A DNA stretch of 11,593 nucleotides. It comes from CAZFZQ01 sp964522845. GTDB taxonomy: Bacteria; Patescibacteriota; Patescibacteriia; GCA-002772895. Under the pieces are notes generated by a model. That model was given only the letters and a program-made list of their open reading frames with translations, had not been told where the DNA came from and did not search any database. Location of the stretch: contig CAZFZQ010000025.1 in assembly GCA_964522845.1 (NCBI GenBank), positions 1 to 11,593 on the forward strand, written 5' to 3'. Below, one piece after another: positions 10,089 through 11,593 of this stretch (within the stretch, counting starts at the first letter, position 1; each line of letters opens with the position of its first letter). Made by a program: the position numbers and the translations under genes.

Positions 10089-11593
10089 ATGGCTAAACAA
10101 ATTTCATACAGTGAAGACGCGCGCCAGGCCTTGAAAAGAGGCGTTGATAAATTGGCAAACGCGGTAAAAGTAACTCTCGGCCCCAAGGGCCGCAATGTTG
10201 TTTTGGACAAGGGTTTCGGTTCGCCGACTATTACCAAAGACGGCGTGACCGTGGCCAAGGATATTGAATTGGAAGATAAATTTGAAAACATCGGCGCGGA
10301 ACTTGTAAAAGAAGTGGCGTCAAAAACCAATGATGTCGCGGGCGACGGCACAACGACCGCGACCGTGCTCGCGCAAGCGATTGTTGGCGAGGGCGTGAAA
10401 ATGGTTGCGGCCGGAGCGAATCCGACGGAAATCCGCCGTGGAATAGAACGAGGTGTGGCGCTCGTTGTCGCGGAATTAAAAAAACTTTCTAAAAATGTTG
10501 ATACATCAGCCGAGATAGAACAGGTTGCGTCCATTGCCGCCAATGACAAAGAAATCGGCAAGATTATCGCCAAAGCGATTGATGAAGTGGGCAAAAACGG
10601 CGTGGTCACGGTGGAAGAAGCGCAAACTTTTGGCATCACGAGCGAAGTGGTAAAAGGCATGCGTTTTGACAAAGGCTATCTTTCCGCTTACATGATTACC
10701 AATGCCGACAAAATGGAAGCCGAGTACGCCGACCCGTATATTTTGATTACCGACAAAAAGATTTCATCCGTGCAGGAGATCGTTCCGATTTTGGAAAAAG
10801 TGGCGCAAGCCGGTAAAAAAGAATTGGTAATTATTGCTGAGGATTTGGACGGCGAAGCGCTTGCGACTTTGGTTGTAAATAAATTGCGCGGAGCTTTTAA
10901 TACTTTGGCGGTCAAAGCCCCGGGTTTTGGCGATAGAAGAAAGGCAATGCTGGAAGACATCGCGGTTTTAACCGGCGGAAAAGTTATTACCGAAGAATTG
11001 GGTTTGAAATTAGACAATATCCAATTGGAAGATTTGGGCAAAGCGCGCCGCGTTGTTTCCACCAAAGAATTTACCACCATTGTTGAAGGTGCGGGAGCCG
11101 CGGAAAAAATTAACGCGCGCGTGGCGGGAATTAAAAAAGAAATGGAACTCGCCACATCCGATTTTGACAAAGAAAAATTGCAGGAACGTTTGGCAAAACT
11201 TGCCGGCGGGGTTGGCGTGATAAAAGTTGGCGCGGCCACCGAGACGGAAGTGAAAGAAGTAAAATACAGAATTGAGGACGCAATCAACGCCACCAAAGCC
11301 GCCATAGAAGAGGGAATCGTGCCGGGCGGAGGCGTGGCGCTGGTGCGCGCGACCAAAGCGTTAGAATCCGGAAAACTTGCGGGCGAAGAAGGAATTGGTT
11401 TGAATATTTTACAAAAAGCGCTTGAGGCGCCTTTGAAACAAATCGCGCAGAATGCCGGACAGAACGGTGATGTGGTGGTAAATAAAATAAAAGAATCAAG
11501 CGGAAATTTTGGCTACAATGCCGCAACCAATAATTATGAAGATATGGTATTGGCCGGCATTATTGATCCGACAAAAGTTGTCCGTCTTGCATT
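10089..11593 (+). CDS. groEL: Chaperonin GroEL (Hsp60), truncated by window edge
   Basis: The frame is open from ATG 10089 to the right edge: 501 codons, so about 40-50 C-terminal residues are missing. The start MAKQISYSEDARQALKRGVDKLANAVKVTLGPKGRNVVLDKGFGSPTITKDGVTVAKDI is canonical. ATP-site motifs are present: TLGPKGRN, DVAGDGTTTATVLAQAI and EEGIVPGGGVAL, together with the catalytic Asp in IEDAINATKAA. The apical domain (FDKGYLSAYMIT...KAPGFGDRRKAMLEDIAVLTGG) is complete. GroEL is the ATP-driven double-ring folding chamber that works with GroES encoded just upstream. No Shine-Dalgarno motif precedes it; the leader is a tandem repeat hairpin. Confidence 0.97.
   Translation, partial: MAKQISYSEDARQALKRGVDKLANAVKVTLGPKGRNVVLDKGFGSPTITKDGVTVAKDIELEDKFENIGAELVKEVASKTNDVAGDGTTTATVLAQAIVGEGVKMVAAGANPTEIRRGIERGVALVVAELKKLSKNVDTSAEIEQVASIAANDKEIGKIIAKAIDEVGKNGVVTVEEAQTFGITSEVVKGMRFDKGYLSAYMITNADKMEAEYADPYILITDKKISSVQEIVPILEKVAQAGKKELVIIAEDLDGEALATLVVNKLRGAFNTLAVKAPGFGDRRKAMLEDIAVLTGGKVITEELGLKLDNIQLEDLGKARRVVSTKEFTTIVEGAGAAEKINARVAGIKKEMELATSDFDKEKLQERLAKLAGGVGVIKVGAATETEVKEVKYRIEDAINATKAAIEEGIVPGGGVALVRATKALESGKLAGEEGIGLNILQKALEAPLKQIAQNAGQNGDVVVNKIKESSGNFGYNAATNNYEDMVLAGIIDPTKVVRLA

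Noticed and set aside
10055..11356. Two long minus-strand open frames (205 and 222 codons) opposite groEL
   Set aside because: Ser/Thr/Ala-rich translations typical of antisense frames of GroEL; the + strand protein is unmistakable.

Overview
The window reads as chromosomal sequence from a small-genome uncultured bacterium, most likely of the Candidate Phyla Radiation (Patescibacteria, Parcubacteria-like). The evidence is the protein style (short YidC, NusA with a Glu/Lys-rich insertion, PRC-barrel protein, winged-helix/nucleotidyltransferase protein, HtrA-like protein), low-complexity AT-rich spacers, and a scarcity of Shine-Dalgarno sites. That placement is inference from memory of such genomes; no 16S or other lineage marker is present.

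Layout. (1) 3-804: end of infC, then rpmI and rplT, the classical IF3-L35-L20 operon, closed by a strong terminator. (2) 878-1719: two unrecognised genes facing each other (96 aa on +, 166 aa on -), each with its own Shine-Dalgarno site, promoter-like element and terminator. (3) 1826-4892: a structured leader, then an AI-2E-family permease, a polytopic membrane protein overlapping it by ATGA, and a membrane-anchored HtrA/PDZ protein that has lost two of its three catalytic residues. (4) 4900-9618: a good promoter, then nusA, yidC, a PRC-barrel protein, a nucleotidyltransferase-fold protein and an O-antigen-ligase/polymerase-like membrane protein. (5) 9652-end: a good promoter, then groES and groEL (groEL runs off the right edge).

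Functionally most of this is core machinery: translation initiation and ribosome, transcription elongation, membrane protein insertion and protein folding. An envelope module (permease, HtrA-like scaffold, Wzy/WaaL-like enzyme) lies between.

The unusual content is repetitive DNA. Five start codons (rplT, nusA, yidC, the O-antigen-ligase gene, groEL) are immediately preceded by short tandem arrays with a 7-8 bp period. Three of these arrays are two-armed and can fold back on themselves, and two abut or encode the end of the upstream gene. Separately, the O-antigen-ligase gene carries three palindromic inserts that keep its reading frame, and one of them shares its flanks with an insert in the neighbouring nucleotidyltransferase gene. 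This looks like a family of small palindromic elements comparable in behaviour to Rickettsia palindromic elements. The permease leader carries a 22-bp inverted repeat whose right arm covers the start codon and whose left arm lies in an 11-codon upstream ORF, an arrangement resembling a translational attenuator. No CRISPR array, tRNA, rRNA, transposase or phage gene was seen.
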